NCBI RefSeq assembly: GCF_904061905.1
Contig: NZ_CAJFCI010000040.1
Span: 1-46,735, forward strand
DNA: 46,735 nucleotides
Origin: Zestomonas carbonaria
GTDB taxonomy: Bacteria; Pseudomonadota; Gammaproteobacteria; Pseudomonadales; Pseudomonadaceae
Direction of reading: 5' to 3'
Of this stretch, positions 16,684-25,015 are shown in pieces. Each line of letters starts with the position of its first letter. The first letter of the stretch is position 1. The notes under the pieces were generated by a model that was not told the DNA's origin, did no database searches, and saw only the letters and a program-made list of their open reading frames with translations. The translations under genes and the position numbers were made by a program.

Positions 16684-16730
16684 GCAGGAGCGCGCCATGC
16701 GCGCGATTCGCGGCCATGGGCCGCTCCTGC
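16684..16730. repeat. 47-bp REP element
   Basis: The outer arms GCAGGAGC and GCTCCTGC enclose CGCGCCATGCGCGCGA and TCGCGGCCATGGGCC. Length and layout equal the element at 10328-10374, but the outer arm has a compensatory T-to-C and A-to-G change, showing that pairing is conserved. Confidence 0.85.
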
Positions 16731-16764
16731 GGCGGTGTGGTGAACAACGACAGGGAGGACTGAC

Positions 16765-17934
16765 ATGCAGTACAGCGGCCCCTCGATCCCGCCGGTGACC
16801 GGCCTGATCCTCTCCGGCGGCGGAGCGCGGGCGGCTTATCAGGTCGGCGTGCTGGCGGCGATCGCCGAACTGTTGCCGGATGCCGGGCACAATCCGTTTC
16901 CGGTGATCGTCGGCACCTCGGCCGGCGCGGTGAACGCCGTGGGCCTGGCCTGCGGGGCGTTGCACTTTCGCGATGCGATCCTGCGCCTGACCGATGTCTG
17001 GCGCGCCTTCCACACCGGCCACATCTATCGCAGCGACTGGTCCGGCGTGGTGCGCCAGGCCGGGCGCTTCGTCGGCCGGAACCTGCTGGGGTTCTCCGGG
17101 CAGTCGCCGGCGGCGCTGCTGGACAACGCGCCGCTGCGCGAACTGCTCTCCCGCGAACTGGACTTCTCGGGCATCGCCGCGGCGGTGCGCCAGCGGCGCC
17201 TGCGCGCGGTGGCGGTGACCGCGTTCGGCTACGAGTCCGGCCAGGCGGTGACCTTCTACCAGGGGAGGGCGACCGTCGATCCCTGGTTCCGGCATCGCCG
17301 GGTGGGCGTGCCGACGCGCCTGAACGTGGAGCACCTGATGGCCAGCGCGTCGATCCCGATGCTCTTCCCGCCGGTCAAGGTCAACCGCGAGTACTTCGGC
17401 GACGGCGCGGTGCGTCAGTCGGCGCCGATCAGCCCGGCGCTGCACCTGGGCGCCAACCGGGTGCTGGTGGTCGGGGTCAGCGGCAATCTCCAGAACGGCG
17501 ATGCGAACGCCAGCGTGCCGCGACCGCGCAGCGTTCGGCCGCCGAGCCTGGCGCAGATCGGTGGGCACATGCTCAACAGCACGTTCATCGACAGCCTGGA
17601 AACCGATATCGAGACGCTCGAACGCATCAACCTGCTCAGCCGCCTGTTGCCGGATGACGCCCGCTCGCGCCTGGGCGTGCGGCCGGTGGAGGTGCTGACG
17701 ATCTCCCCCAGCCAGCCGCTGGACCAGATCGCCGCCCGCTATCGCGAAGAGCTGCCCCGCGCCTTGCGGCCATTCCTCTACGGACCGGGCGCGACCCGTT
17801 CCGGCGGCTCGGCGGTGCTCAGCTACCTGCTGTTCGAGCCGGGTTACTGCAATGCGCTGATCGAGCTGGGTTTCCAGGACGCCATGGCCCAGCGGGAGGC
17901 GCTGGCGCGTTTCCTGGCGGCGGAGCGGCCGTAG
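16765..17934 (+). CDS. Patatin-like phospholipase
   Basis: The 389-residue protein has the patatin core: oxyanion loop GGGARAAYQVG at 18-28, nucleophile elbow GTSAG at 50-54 (Ser52) and the catalytic dyad partner in GDGA (Asp213). The C-terminal part (about 240-389) is a family-specific extension containing HMLNSTFIDSLETDIE and SYLLFEPGYCNALIELG. No signal peptide is visible, so it is probably cytoplasmic and not the secreted ExoU type. It likely hydrolyses acyl esters of lipids. The ATG at 16765 follows AGGGAGGA. It converges on the DUF4198 gene. Confidence 0.9.
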   Translation: MQYSGPSIPPVTGLILSGGGARAAYQVGVLAAIAELLPDAGHNPFPVIVGTSAGAVNAVGLACGALHFRDAILRLTDVWRAFHTGHIYRSDWSGVVRQAGRFVGRNLLGFSGQSPAALLDNAPLRELLSRELDFSGIAAAVRQRRLRAVAVTAFGYESGQAVTFYQGRATVDPWFRHRRVGVPTRLNVEHLMASASIPMLFPPVKVNREYFGDGAVRQSAPISPALHLGANRVLVVGVSGNLQNGDANASVPRPRSVRPPSLAQIGGHMLNSTFIDSLETDIETLERINLLSRLLPDDARSRLGVRPVEVLTISPSQPLDQIAARYREELPRALRPFLYGPGATRSGGSAVLSYLLFEPGYCNALIELGFQDAMAQREALARFLAAERP

Positions 17935-17962
17935 CGGCGCGAAGCCGCCACGGCGCTGGCCT

Positions 17963-18583
17963 TCACTTGTTCACGGTGAAGGTGGTGGTGCTGACGTAGC
18001 GGCTCTTCGCATAGGGCTTGTCGCCTTCCTTGCCGCTGCCCTCGACGCCGTGGCTGGTCTCGATCACGTACTGGCCGGCCCATGGCGTCGGCACCTGTAC
18101 CTGGCCCTTGGCGTCGGTGCGCAGGGTCTTGCTCCATTTCGGCGGGCCGAACACCACCACTTCCGTCTCGCCCAGCGGCTTGCCTTCGAAGAGCAGGGTG
18201 AAGGTGTCGCCACCGGTCTGGGTCGGCACCAGTTCCAGGGGGCTGGCGCCTTGGGTTTCCTGGCGGCCGGACTTGGCGTTGAACAGCACGCGGGTGTCGT
18301 TGCGGACGAAGACCTGTTCCAGGCGCACATCGGCATCGCCCTGGCTGGCGAAGGCGAAGTGATCGTCGTGGCGAGTGGCTTCCAGGGGCTTGCCGTTCTG
18401 GGTGACCTTGGCCGAGGCGAGGATCTTCAGCGGGCCTTCCTGGGTTTCCCGGAGGTCGTCGGCCCATTCGCCGAAATAGGCCTGTGTGGCGCCATCCTGG
18501 CCGCGTTCGAGCCAGGCGAAGTGGGCGTGGGCCAGGCCGGAGAAGCTGAGCAGGGCGATGGTCAGGGCGGATGTACGTAGCAT
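17963..18583 (-). CDS. DUF4198-family periplasmic protein
   Basis: The 206-residue protein begins with a Sec signal (MLRTSALTIALLSFSGLAHAHFAW). The mature N-terminal AHFAWLERG with His at the processing site is typical of DUF4198, an immunoglobulin-like family often found beside TonB receptors and linked by context to metal uptake. The rest is beta-rich (FTLLFEGKPLGETEVVVFGPP and KGQVQVPTPWAGQYVIETSH). ATG 18583 is chosen because AGAGG then sits 8 bases upstream; ATG 18589 is too close to it. The gene is six bases after the esterase stop and is the last of the iron module. Confidence 0.8.
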   Translation of the reverse strand: MLRTSALTIALLSFSGLAHAHFAWLERGQDGATQAYFGEWADDLRETQEGPLKILASAKVTQNGKPLEATRHDDHFAFASQGDADVRLEQVFVRNDTRVLFNAKSGRQETQGASPLELVPTQTGGDTFTLLFEGKPLGETEVVVFGPPKWSKTLRTDAKGQVQVPTPWAGQYVIETSHGVEGSGKEGDKPYAKSRYVSTTTFTVNK

Positions 18584-18588
18584 GGGCA

Positions 18589-19539
18589 TTACCTCTTGAG
18601 GGGTGGATCGGAGTCGTCGAGGGCGAATTCGAGGGCGCGGAGGGTTGCCGGCAGCATGGCCGAGCCGTGGTTTTCGTCCTGGTAGATGCGCAACTGGCTG
18701 GACAGGCCCCGGGAGTGCAGGGGGGCGAGGTCGGCGGCCAGTTCGCGGGCGTTGTCGATCATGCGGCGGGTGCCGATCATGCGCAGGCGCGGGTTGTCGT
18801 CGGCCGCGCCGGTGGGTTGCGCCGAGGGCTGCTCCAGGCCGCCGACGCTGAGCAGCAGGCGCGCCTGTACCGGCTGCTCCGCCAGGCGGGCGGCGAACTG
18901 CCGTCGTTCGGCGAGGATCTGCCGGTGGTTCCACCAGATCGACGGGCTGGAGGCGACGTAGGTCTGGAAAGCCTGCGGCCGGTTGAACAGCACGTGCAGG
19001 GTGAACAGGCCGCCGTAGGAGTGGCCGAACAGCGTCTGCCTGTGGCGATCCACCGGGTATTCGGCCTCGATCAGTGGCTTGAGCTCGTCCTCGATGAACG
19101 CCAGGAAGCGTCCGGCGCCGCCCTGTTTGCGGGCGCGCAGGTCGCCGGTGTCGCTGAGGTCGTCGGCCGGCGGGGTGTAGTCCTCGGCGCGCGCCTGTTC
19201 GTCGAGCAGGCCGTCGATCGGATAGCCGATGCCGACGATCAGCGCCGGCGAGATGCCGGTGACCTCGGCGCGCTTCTCCTGGCCTCGGGCCGCCAGCGCC
19301 AGGGCCGGGAACATGGCGTTGCCGTCGAGCACGTAGATCACCGGATAGCCGTCGGCGGGCGGCTCGACGGTCGGCGTGGACAGATAGATGCGGTAGCTGC
19401 GGCCGGTATGCCGCGAGGCCAGTTCGCGTTGCTGGCCGTGCGGGAGCACGGCCGGGCTCCAGGGCGTTCCGGTTTCGGCCGGGGCCGGTAGGGAAGCCAG
19501 GCCGAGCAGGGCGCAAAGCAGGTAGATCCGGGGATTCAT
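18589..19539 (-). CDS. Periplasmic IroE/Fes-like esterase (putative siderophore hydrolase)
   Basis: The 316-residue protein starts with a signal peptide (MNPRIYLLCALLGLASLPAPA) and is an alpha/beta hydrolase of the putative-esterase family that includes IroE, PfeE and Fes. The nucleophile elbow is GHSYGG at 172-177 (Ser174), followed by YVASSPSIWWN, and the catalytic His is in ENHGSA (His291). Family members hydrolyse trilactone catecholate siderophores, releasing iron. Its place 8 bases after the TonB receptor gene implies processing of the siderophore that this receptor imports. The actual substrate is unknown. Confidence 0.87.
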   Translation of the reverse strand: MNPRIYLLCALLGLASLPAPAETGTPWSPAVLPHGQQRELASRHTGRSYRIYLSTPTVEPPADGYPVIYVLDGNAMFPALALAARGQEKRAEVTGISPALIVGIGYPIDGLLDEQARAEDYTPPADDLSDTGDLRARKQGGAGRFLAFIEDELKPLIEAEYPVDRHRQTLFGHSYGGLFTLHVLFNRPQAFQTYVASSPSIWWNHRQILAERRQFAARLAEQPVQARLLLSVGGLEQPSAQPTGAADDNPRLRMIGTRRMIDNARELAADLAPLHSRGLSSQLRIYQDENHGSAMLPATLRALEFALDDSDPPLKR

Positions 19540-19547
19540 TGGCGTCC

Positions 19548-22013
19548 TTACCAGTGGTATTTGAGGGAGGCGGTGACGTTGCGGCCGGAGCCGTAGAAGC
19601 AACTGGCGACCGTGCTGCAGTTGGCCACGTAGAGCTCGTCGGTGAGGTTGCTGGCGTTCAGCGCCACTTCCGTGCCCTGGATGCCGAGGCGTTCCAGGTC
19701 GTAGCGAACGGAAGCGTCGAACAGGGTGTAGCCACGGATGTGGTAGAGGTTCTCGGGATCGCCGTAGGTGCCGCCGGTGTAGCGGGCGCCGGCGCCGATG
19801 CTGAGCCCGGCCAGCGGACCGCCCTGGAAGCGGTAGTCGGCCCACAGCGAGGCCATGTGGCGGGGTACCTGGGCCAGGCGCTTGCCCTTGTCGGCGCCGG
19901 TGCTCTTGGTGACTTCCGCATCGAGGTAGGTGTAGCCGCCGCTCAGGCTCAGGCCGTCGGTCAGCGAGGCCTTGCCTTCCAGCTCCACGCCACGGATGCG
20001 GCTTTCCCCGCTCTGCCGCTGGCACAGGGACGGCAGGCAGGTGTTGTGGCTAGGGTCGGTGTCGGCCACCGTGATGTTCTGCTGCTCGAGCTGGAACGCC
20101 GAGAGGGTGATCAGGCTGTCGCTGCCTTCGGGCTGGAACTTGATCCCCGCCTCGTACTGCTTGCCTTCGGTGGGCTCGAAGGGGCTGCCGTCCCAGGTCT
20201 CGCCGACGGCCGGCTCGAACGAGGTGGAGTAGCTGAAGTAGGGCGCCAGGCCGTTGTCGAACAGGTAGGTTGCGCCGACGCGCCAGGTGAAGGCTTCGTC
20301 CTTGGTGACGGTGCGCGTGCCGTTCAGGCGGTTCGCCTGGTTGTCGTCGAAGTCGTCGTAGCGCCCGCCGAGGGTGACGCGCCAGTTTTCCCAGGCGATC
20401 TGGTCCTGCAGGTAGATGCCGGTCTGCCGGTTGGTGGTGTCGTAGGAGCTTTGCGGCCGCAGGTTGGGCGCGATATCGGCGACGCCGCTGTAGACCGGGT
20501 CGAAGATGTCGATGGGGGCGATGTTTGGGTGGTTGGTGCCCGTGCGCAGGTGCTCCCAGTCGACCTTCAGGTAGTCGACGCCGAACAGGGTGGTATGGTC
20601 CAGGGCGCCGGTGGCGAAGTCCGCCTGCAGGTGGTTGTCGACGGTGATCGACTTGGCGGTGCCGTCGCCGAGCACCGCACGGCGGCGCAGGGTGTGGCCG
20701 TCGGGCTGGGTGTCGCCGAACGACACGGCGCCCTTGTAGAGGGTGTCGACGTAGCTGTAGCGCAGGTTCTGGCGAAACGACAGGGTGTCGTTGATCCGGT
20801 GGCCGAGGGCATAGCCGAGCGACCACTGCTCGCGATCGTAGACGTTCCAGTCTGGTTCGCCGAGGAAGGTGTCACGGTCGATGCGCCCGTGGGGCGTGCG
20901 CAGGGTGCCGGTCATCGGCAGGAACTGGTAGGTCGAGCCGCCGTCGTCCTTCTGGTACTGGGCGAGGAAGGTGACCTCGGTGTCCTCGCTGGCCAGCCAG
21001 GTCAGGCTGGGGGCGATGAAGGTGCGGCTGAGGTCGGTGTGGTCGACCTGGGCGTTGCCGTCGTTGAACGAGCCGACCAGGCGGCCGAGCCACTGGCCCT
21101 GCTCGTCGAGGACGCCACCGACGTCCAGCGCCAGCTTGTACTGGTCGTGGCTGCCGGCCTGCAGCAGCGCTTCATTGCGCTGTTCGGCCGTGGGGCGCTT
21201 GCTGACCATGTTGATCATGCCGCCGGGGGTGACCTGGCCGTAGAGCACGGCGGCGGGGCCCTTGATCACTTCCACGCGTTCCAGGCCGTAGGTGTCGAAC
21301 TGGGTGGTGGTCCACTGGCCGCCACGGGGCACGCGCAAGCCGTCGAGATAGCGGCTGTTGCTCCAGCTACCGGCGTCGAAGCCACGGATGCGGATGTCGT
21401 CGGCCCGGCTGTCGATGCCGGCGGACTCCGAGCGCACCCCGGCGGTATAGCGCACCGCGTCGTTGAGGTTCTGCACGCCGCGATCGTCCATTTCCTGGCG
21501 GGTGACGACCGAGATCGACTGGGGGATTTCCACCAGCGCGGTGTCGGTCTTGCTGCCGGTCAGGCTGCGCCTGGCGACGTAACCGTCGACCGGGCCGACC
21601 GGGCTCTCGGCGATCTGCTTGCTTTCCACCAGGGTGGCGCCGAGGCTGAGGGCCGAGCCGTTGTCCGGCACGGCGAGGGTGATGGTGGTGGGGTTGGTGA
21701 AGCGGTAGGTGAGGTTGCTGCCGGCGAGCAGGCGTTGCAGGGCCTGTTCGCCGCCCAGCCGGCCGTGTGCGCCCGGCGAGTTCAGGTCGCGGGTCAGGTT
21801 CGCATCGAAGAACAACTGGAAGCCGGTGATCTCGGCGAACTCGACCAGCGCCGGCGCCAGCGCCTGGGCGGCGATATCGAACTCGTAGGTCCGGGCCTGC
21901 TGCGCGGTAGGCTGCGCCTGCGCCTGGACGCCATGCAGGCTGGCCGTGGCGATGGCCAGGGTGAGCAGGAGTGATCGGCTTCCGCCGTGCAGTGGCCGGT
22001 GTGTCATCGACAT
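19548..22013 (-). CDS. TonB-dependent siderophore receptor with STN signalling domain
   Basis: The 821-residue outer-membrane receptor has a signal peptide (about 1-32), a secretin/TonB N-terminal (STN) domain at about 42-115, a plug at about 150-260 (IPQSISVVTRQEMDDRG, IRIRGFD, VEVIKGPAAVLYGQVTPGGMINMVSK) and a 22-strand barrel ending in the aromatic KYHW. It most resembles hydroxamate-type receptors such as FoxA and FiuA. The STN domain signals to FecR when ligand binds, which fits the fecI-fecR genes just upstream. ATG 22013 follows GGGGGAGG. A Fur-box candidate lies at 22082-22100. Confidence 0.93.
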   Translation of the reverse strand: MSMTHRPLHGGSRSLLLTLAIATASLHGVQAQAQPTAQQARTYEFDIAAQALAPALVEFAEITGFQLFFDANLTRDLNSPGAHGRLGGEQALQRLLAGSNLTYRFTNPTTITLAVPDNGSALSLGATLVESKQIAESPVGPVDGYVARRSLTGSKTDTALVEIPQSISVVTRQEMDDRGVQNLNDAVRYTAGVRSESAGIDSRADDIRIRGFDAGSWSNSRYLDGLRVPRGGQWTTTQFDTYGLERVEVIKGPAAVLYGQVTPGGMINMVSKRPTAEQRNEALLQAGSHDQYKLALDVGGVLDEQGQWLGRLVGSFNDGNAQVDHTDLSRTFIAPSLTWLASEDTEVTFLAQYQKDDGGSTYQFLPMTGTLRTPHGRIDRDTFLGEPDWNVYDREQWSLGYALGHRINDTLSFRQNLRYSYVDTLYKGAVSFGDTQPDGHTLRRRAVLGDGTAKSITVDNHLQADFATGALDHTTLFGVDYLKVDWEHLRTGTNHPNIAPIDIFDPVYSGVADIAPNLRPQSSYDTTNRQTGIYLQDQIAWENWRVTLGGRYDDFDDNQANRLNGTRTVTKDEAFTWRVGATYLFDNGLAPYFSYSTSFEPAVGETWDGSPFEPTEGKQYEAGIKFQPEGSDSLITLSAFQLEQQNITVADTDPSHNTCLPSLCQRQSGESRIRGVELEGKASLTDGLSLSGGYTYLDAEVTKSTGADKGKRLAQVPRHMASLWADYRFQGGPLAGLSIGAGARYTGGTYGDPENLYHIRGYTLFDASVRYDLERLGIQGTEVALNASNLTDELYVANCSTVASCFYGSGRNVTASLKYHW

Positions 22014-22081
22014 GGAACGTTTCCTCCCCCAAGGCCCATCGTGATGGACCTGGCACGATTAAATGAGAAATTATCCTATTT

Positions 22082-22100
22082 GATAATTCGCATCATTAGA
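22082..22100 (-). promoter_or_regulatory. Fur-box candidate upstream of the receptor gene
   Basis: GATAATTCGCATCATTAGA on the plus strand matches the 19-base Fur consensus GATAATGATAATCATTATC at 13 positions. It lies 69 bases before the receptor start, in the 111-base gap after fecR, which suggests that the receptor has its own iron-repressed promoter in addition to any read-through from fecIR. Confidence 0.65.
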
Positions 22101-22124
22101 GACGGGCGAGGATGGCGTGGAGCA

Positions 22125-23120
22125 TTAGTCGTTGACGGAAATTTTTTGCGTGGCCTGGATGGGCGCGGGAGGTTCGCTGCCCATGGGGCGGATCAGCACC
22201 AGCCACTCGGTCAGGCAGGTCAGGCGTACCGGCAGGGCCTGTTCGATGCTGTGCAGGACGGCGTCGGGGTCGTTGGTGTCGAACACGGCGGTCACCGGCT
22301 GGCGGGTCAGGTTCTCATCGGTGATCAGGATGTGGCCGGGACGGTAGCGCCCCAGTTCGGCGATCACCTGGCCCAGCGGCACTTCGTTGAATACCAGGCG
22401 GTCGCGGCGCCAGGCCAGGGCACTGCGCAGGTCGACGTTTTCCACCTTGCCGAGCCGCCGCTTGGAGAAGCTGACCTGCTGGCCCTCTCTCAGCGTGCTG
22501 CTGGCACCTTCGGTGCTGACCCGCACGCGGTGCTGGCTGACCGTGACGGTGGTCCGCTCGTCATCGTGGCGTACCGCGAAGGCGGTCCCCAGCGCCTGGC
22601 TGCGCAGCGGGCCAGCGCTGACCACGAAGGGGCGCCCGGGCTCGGCGGCGACCTCGAAGTAGGCTTCGCCGCCATGCAGGATGACCTCGCGGCGGGTCGC
22701 CGTGAATTCCACCGACAGCGCGCTGCCGCTGCCCAGCTCGACGCGGCTGCCGTCGGCCAGGGTCAGGCTGCGGCGCTCGCCTGTGGCGCTGCGCTCGTCG
22801 GCCCAGAAACCGACGGGCATGAGCAGGTAGCTGGCGGCGGCCAGTGCCAGGCAGGCCACGGCGGCGAGCGGTCGCCAGGACCTGCGGGGCGGGCGCAGGC
22901 GGCTGCGGGCGGCCAGGGCCGGAGCGAGCTGGTCCAGTTGGTGCCAGAAGATCCGGGCCTGCTCCCAGGCTTCCCGGTGTGCGGGAGAGGTGGCCAGCCA
23001 CGCTTCGAAGCGGCTCCGCAGTTCCGGGTCTTCCGGGGCGTCCTGCAGGTATATCAGCCACTCGAAGGCCTGTTCGGACAGCCGTTGTTCCTGCGTGGAG
23101 GACGGGGAATGGCGGGGCAT
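22125..23120 (-). CDS. FecR-type anti-sigma/sigma regulator
   Basis: The 331-residue protein has the FecR layout: an N-terminal cytoplasmic DUF4880 region (about 12-60, FEWLIYLQDAP and WLATSPAHREAWEQA), one membrane helix (about 84-102), the periplasmic FecR domain (about 115-215, RRSLTLADGSRVELGSGSALSVEF and GEAYFEVA) and a C-terminal STN-like segment that contacts the receptor signalling domain. It transfers the siderophore-bound signal to the sigma factor. It starts 3 bases after the sigma gene stop and precedes the receptor. Confidence 0.92.
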   Translation of the reverse strand: MPRHSPSSTQEQRLSEQAFEWLIYLQDAPEDPELRSRFEAWLATSPAHREAWEQARIFWHQLDQLAPALAARSRLRPPRRSWRPLAAVACLALAAASYLLMPVGFWADERSATGERRSLTLADGSRVELGSGSALSVEFTATRREVILHGGEAYFEVAAEPGRPFVVSAGPLRSQALGTAFAVRHDDERTTVTVSQHRVRVSTEGASSTLREGQQVSFSKRRLGKVENVDLRSALAWRRDRLVFNEVPLGQVIAELGRYRPGHILITDENLTRQPVTAVFDTNDPDAVLHSIEQALPVRLTCLTEWLVLIRPMGSEPPAPIQATQKISVND

Positions 23121-23123
23121 GGC

Positions 23124-23645
23124 TCAGCGTTCCTCCGTCCGTCCGCCGTCGTGGCGGGCGCGTTCCAGGCTGGCCAGTGCCTTGACCATGTGCACCATCA
23201 CGGTGTTCTTGGCGATGCCCAGGCGTTCGGCGATTTCGGCATAGGAGAGCTCCTCGAACTTGGCGAGGATGAACACTTCGCGGCAGCGCGGTGGTAGAGC
23301 GTCGAGCCGACGCAGCAGGTGGGTCAGTTCGCTGCGGTGCAACGCCGTGGCTTCCGGGGTGGGCTGCGGGTCGCTCACCGCTTCCATGGTCGCCTCGCTG
23401 GCTTCGACCTCGACGCCGAGGCCAACGTGGCGCTGATGGTCGAGGGCCAGGTTGGAGGCGACGCGGAACAGGTAGGCACGCGGATTGGCGATCCCGGCGG
23501 GCTGGCTGGAGGCCAGGCGCAACCAGGTTTCCTGGGCAAGGTCCTCGGCCAGGGCATGGCAGCCCAGGCGGCGGGCGAGGAAGCGGGTCAGCGCGTTACG
23601 CTGGTCGGTGAAGGCGCTGAGCAGTTTTTCCTTGTCCTTGAACAT
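23124..23645 (-). CDS. FecI-like ECF sigma factor
   Basis: The 173-residue protein is an extracytoplasmic-function sigma factor of the iron-starvation group. Region 2 covers about 15-85 (LAEDLAQETWLRL and PRAYLFRVASNLALDHQR) and region 4 covers about 110-165 (LPPRCREVFILAKFEELSYAEIAERLGIAKNTVMVHMVKAL). It should drive the receptor operon when FecR releases or activates it. The gene heads the fecI-fecR-receptor-esterase-DUF4198 run and has a Fur-box candidate 42 bases upstream. Confidence 0.94.
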   Translation of the reverse strand: MFKDKEKLLSAFTDQRNALTRFLARRLGCHALAEDLAQETWLRLASSQPAGIANPRAYLFRVASNLALDHQRHVGLGVEVEASEATMEAVSDPQPTPEATALHRSELTHLLRRLDALPPRCREVFILAKFEELSYAEIAERLGIAKNTVMVHMVKALASLERARHDGGRTEER

Positions 23646-23686
23646 CGCTGCCGGCTTCTCTGGAAAAGGCCGCCAATCTAATGGCT

Positions 23687-23703
23687 TTGAGATTTGTTCT
23701 CAA
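23687..23703 (-). promoter_or_regulatory. Fur-box candidate upstream of fecI
   Basis: TTGAGATTTGTTCTCAA is a near-perfect inverted repeat. It matches the 7-1-7 Fur form TGAGAATNATTCTCA at 12 of 14 arm positions. It is placed where a fecI promoter is expected, consistent with iron repression of the sigma gene. Confidence 0.6.
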
Positions 23704-23804
23704 CAATTCGAGGTTGGTAGTGTGAGGTGTGTGGGGGGAGTTGTGGTTGTGTGGGGTGTGTCATGGGGTTTGGTTGGGAGTCTGGATGCTGGTGCTTAAC
23801 TCCG

Positions 23805-23974
23805 CCCCTCTCCCAAAGGGAGAGGGGACTGGTTGGTGCCGGGCCATACGACGGAGCTGAAACTCTGCCCCGCACAAGCTCCCTCTCCCTCCGGGAGAGG
23901 GCAGGTTGGTACCTGCCTATGCCACGGAGCTGGAACTCGGCCTCGTACAAGCCCCCTCTCCCACCGGGAGAGGG
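23805..23974. repeat. Cluster of three CCCTCTCCC-N3-GGGAGAGGG repeats
   Basis: Copies lie at 23805-23827 (loop AAA), 23881-23901 (loop TCC) and 23954-23974 (loop ACC). They fill most of the 367-base gap between fecI and the pirin gene; the remainder (about 23704-23800) is a GT-rich stretch with no gene that I can support. The separating segments share GGAGCTG-AACTC, so the units may have multiplied by local duplication. Confidence 0.75.
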
Positions 23975-24012
23975 TTGGGGTGAGGGGCGGAGCCTCAGGT
24001 CAACACCGGAGC

Positions 24013-24861
24013 CTAGGCCGTCAGCCGGTCATCACGAAAATCCCGCAAGGCCTGTTCGATCTCCTCGCGGCTGTTCATCACGAACGGGCCGTACTGCACG
24101 ATGGGCTCGCCCAGCGGCTTGCCGGCGATCAGCAGGACCTTGGCCGCCCCGCCGCTGGCGAGTTGCAGTTCGCCCTGGTCGGAGAGCCGCACCAGGCGGC
24201 TCTGGCCGACCGGCTCGCCGTTCACTTCCAGTTCGCCCTCGTACACGTAGAGCATCACCCGGTGGCCTTCCGGCAGGCACGGGCTGAGCGAGGCTTCGGC
24301 CGGCAGGTGCAGGTCGAGCAGGTATGGCTCGGTGTGCGGACGTTGCACCGCGCCTTCAAGCTGCTCCTGGCCGTCGTCGAAGCGCCCGGCGATGGCTACC
24401 ACCCCGATGCCCGAAGACGTGGTGAGGCGCGGGATTTCGGCCGGCGCGAAGTCGCGGTAGCCGGGATCGCCGAGCTTGTCGCGGGCCGGCAGGTTGAGCC
24501 AGAGCTGGAAGCCGCGCATCACGCCTTCTTCCTGCTCGGGCATCTCGCTGTGGATAACCCCGCGCGCGGCGGTCATCCACTGCACACCGCCGCTCTGCAG
24601 CAGGCCGACGTTGCCCATGTGGTCCTCGTGGCGCATGCGTCCTTCGATCATGTAGGTGATGGTTTCGAAGCCACGGTGCGGGTGCGGCGGGAAGCCGGCG
24701 ATGTAGTCGTCGGGGTTGTCCGAGCCGAATTCGTCGAGCATCAGGAACGGGTCGAAGCGTTCGAGGCCGGGGCCGCCGATGACACGGGTCAGGCGCACGC
24801 CGGCGCCGTCGGAAGCGGCCTGGCCGGGCTGGATGGCGAGGATGGAGCGCAGTTGAGTCAT
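24013..24861 (-). CDS. Pirin family protein
   Basis: The 282-residue bicupin has pirin metal-site motifs: PPHPHRGFET (two His) and ARGVIHSEMPE (His and Glu), all in the N-terminal cupin. The second cupin (about 170-265) includes VMLYVYEGELEVNG. Bacterial pirins bind iron; some, such as YhhW, have quercetinase activity, and others modulate metabolic enzymes. The ATG at 24861 follows an AGGAGGTG ribosome site; an ATG 10 codons upstream is less well placed. It is separated from the iron module by repeats, so co-regulation is not implied. Confidence 0.92.
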   Translation of the reverse strand: MTQLRSILAIQPGQAASDGAGVRLTRVIGGPGLERFDPFLMLDEFGSDNPDDYIAGFPPHPHRGFETITYMIEGRMRHEDHMGNVGLLQSGGVQWMTAARGVIHSEMPEQEEGVMRGFQLWLNLPARDKLGDPGYRDFAPAEIPRLTTSSGIGVVAIAGRFDDGQEQLEGAVQRPHTEPYLLDLHLPAEASLSPCLPEGHRVMLYVYEGELEVNGEPVGQSRLVRLSDQGELQLASGGAAKVLLIAGKPLGEPIVQYGPFVMNSREEIEQALRDFRDDRLTA

Positions 24862-24978
24862 GGGACACCTCCTGATCGAGTATGTCGCCATGCTAGGGCA
24901 GATAATTGAATCTATGTATACGGATTAAGCGTCGTTGCTATCTGGTTTTTCGATTGTTTCAGGTGATCAGGAAAGGCT

Positions 24979-25000
24979 CCCCTCCCGGAGACGGGAGGGG
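24979..25000 (-). terminator. Putative terminator of the braCDEFG operon
   Basis: A 9-bp perfect stem CCCCTCCCG/CGGGAGGGG with a 4-base loop lies 15 bases beyond the braG stop. On the minus strand it is followed by AGCCTTTCC, a modest T tract. Confidence 0.6.
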
Positions 25001-25015
25001 CGAGGTGGGCGTGGA

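Noticed and set aside
19539..21974. Very long plus-strand open frame opposite the TonB receptor (and similar long frames opposite prc, rapA and the GMC gene)
   Set aside because: The translations are repetitive Val/Gly/Ala/Gln-rich shadows of high-GC coding strands, with no domains and no ribosome sites; the opposite strand encodes clear families.
19548..23645. Exact assignment as the foxA or fiuA locus
   Set aside because: The receptor resembles both, but the following esterase and DUF4198 genes do not fit my recollection of either locus, so no symbol was given.
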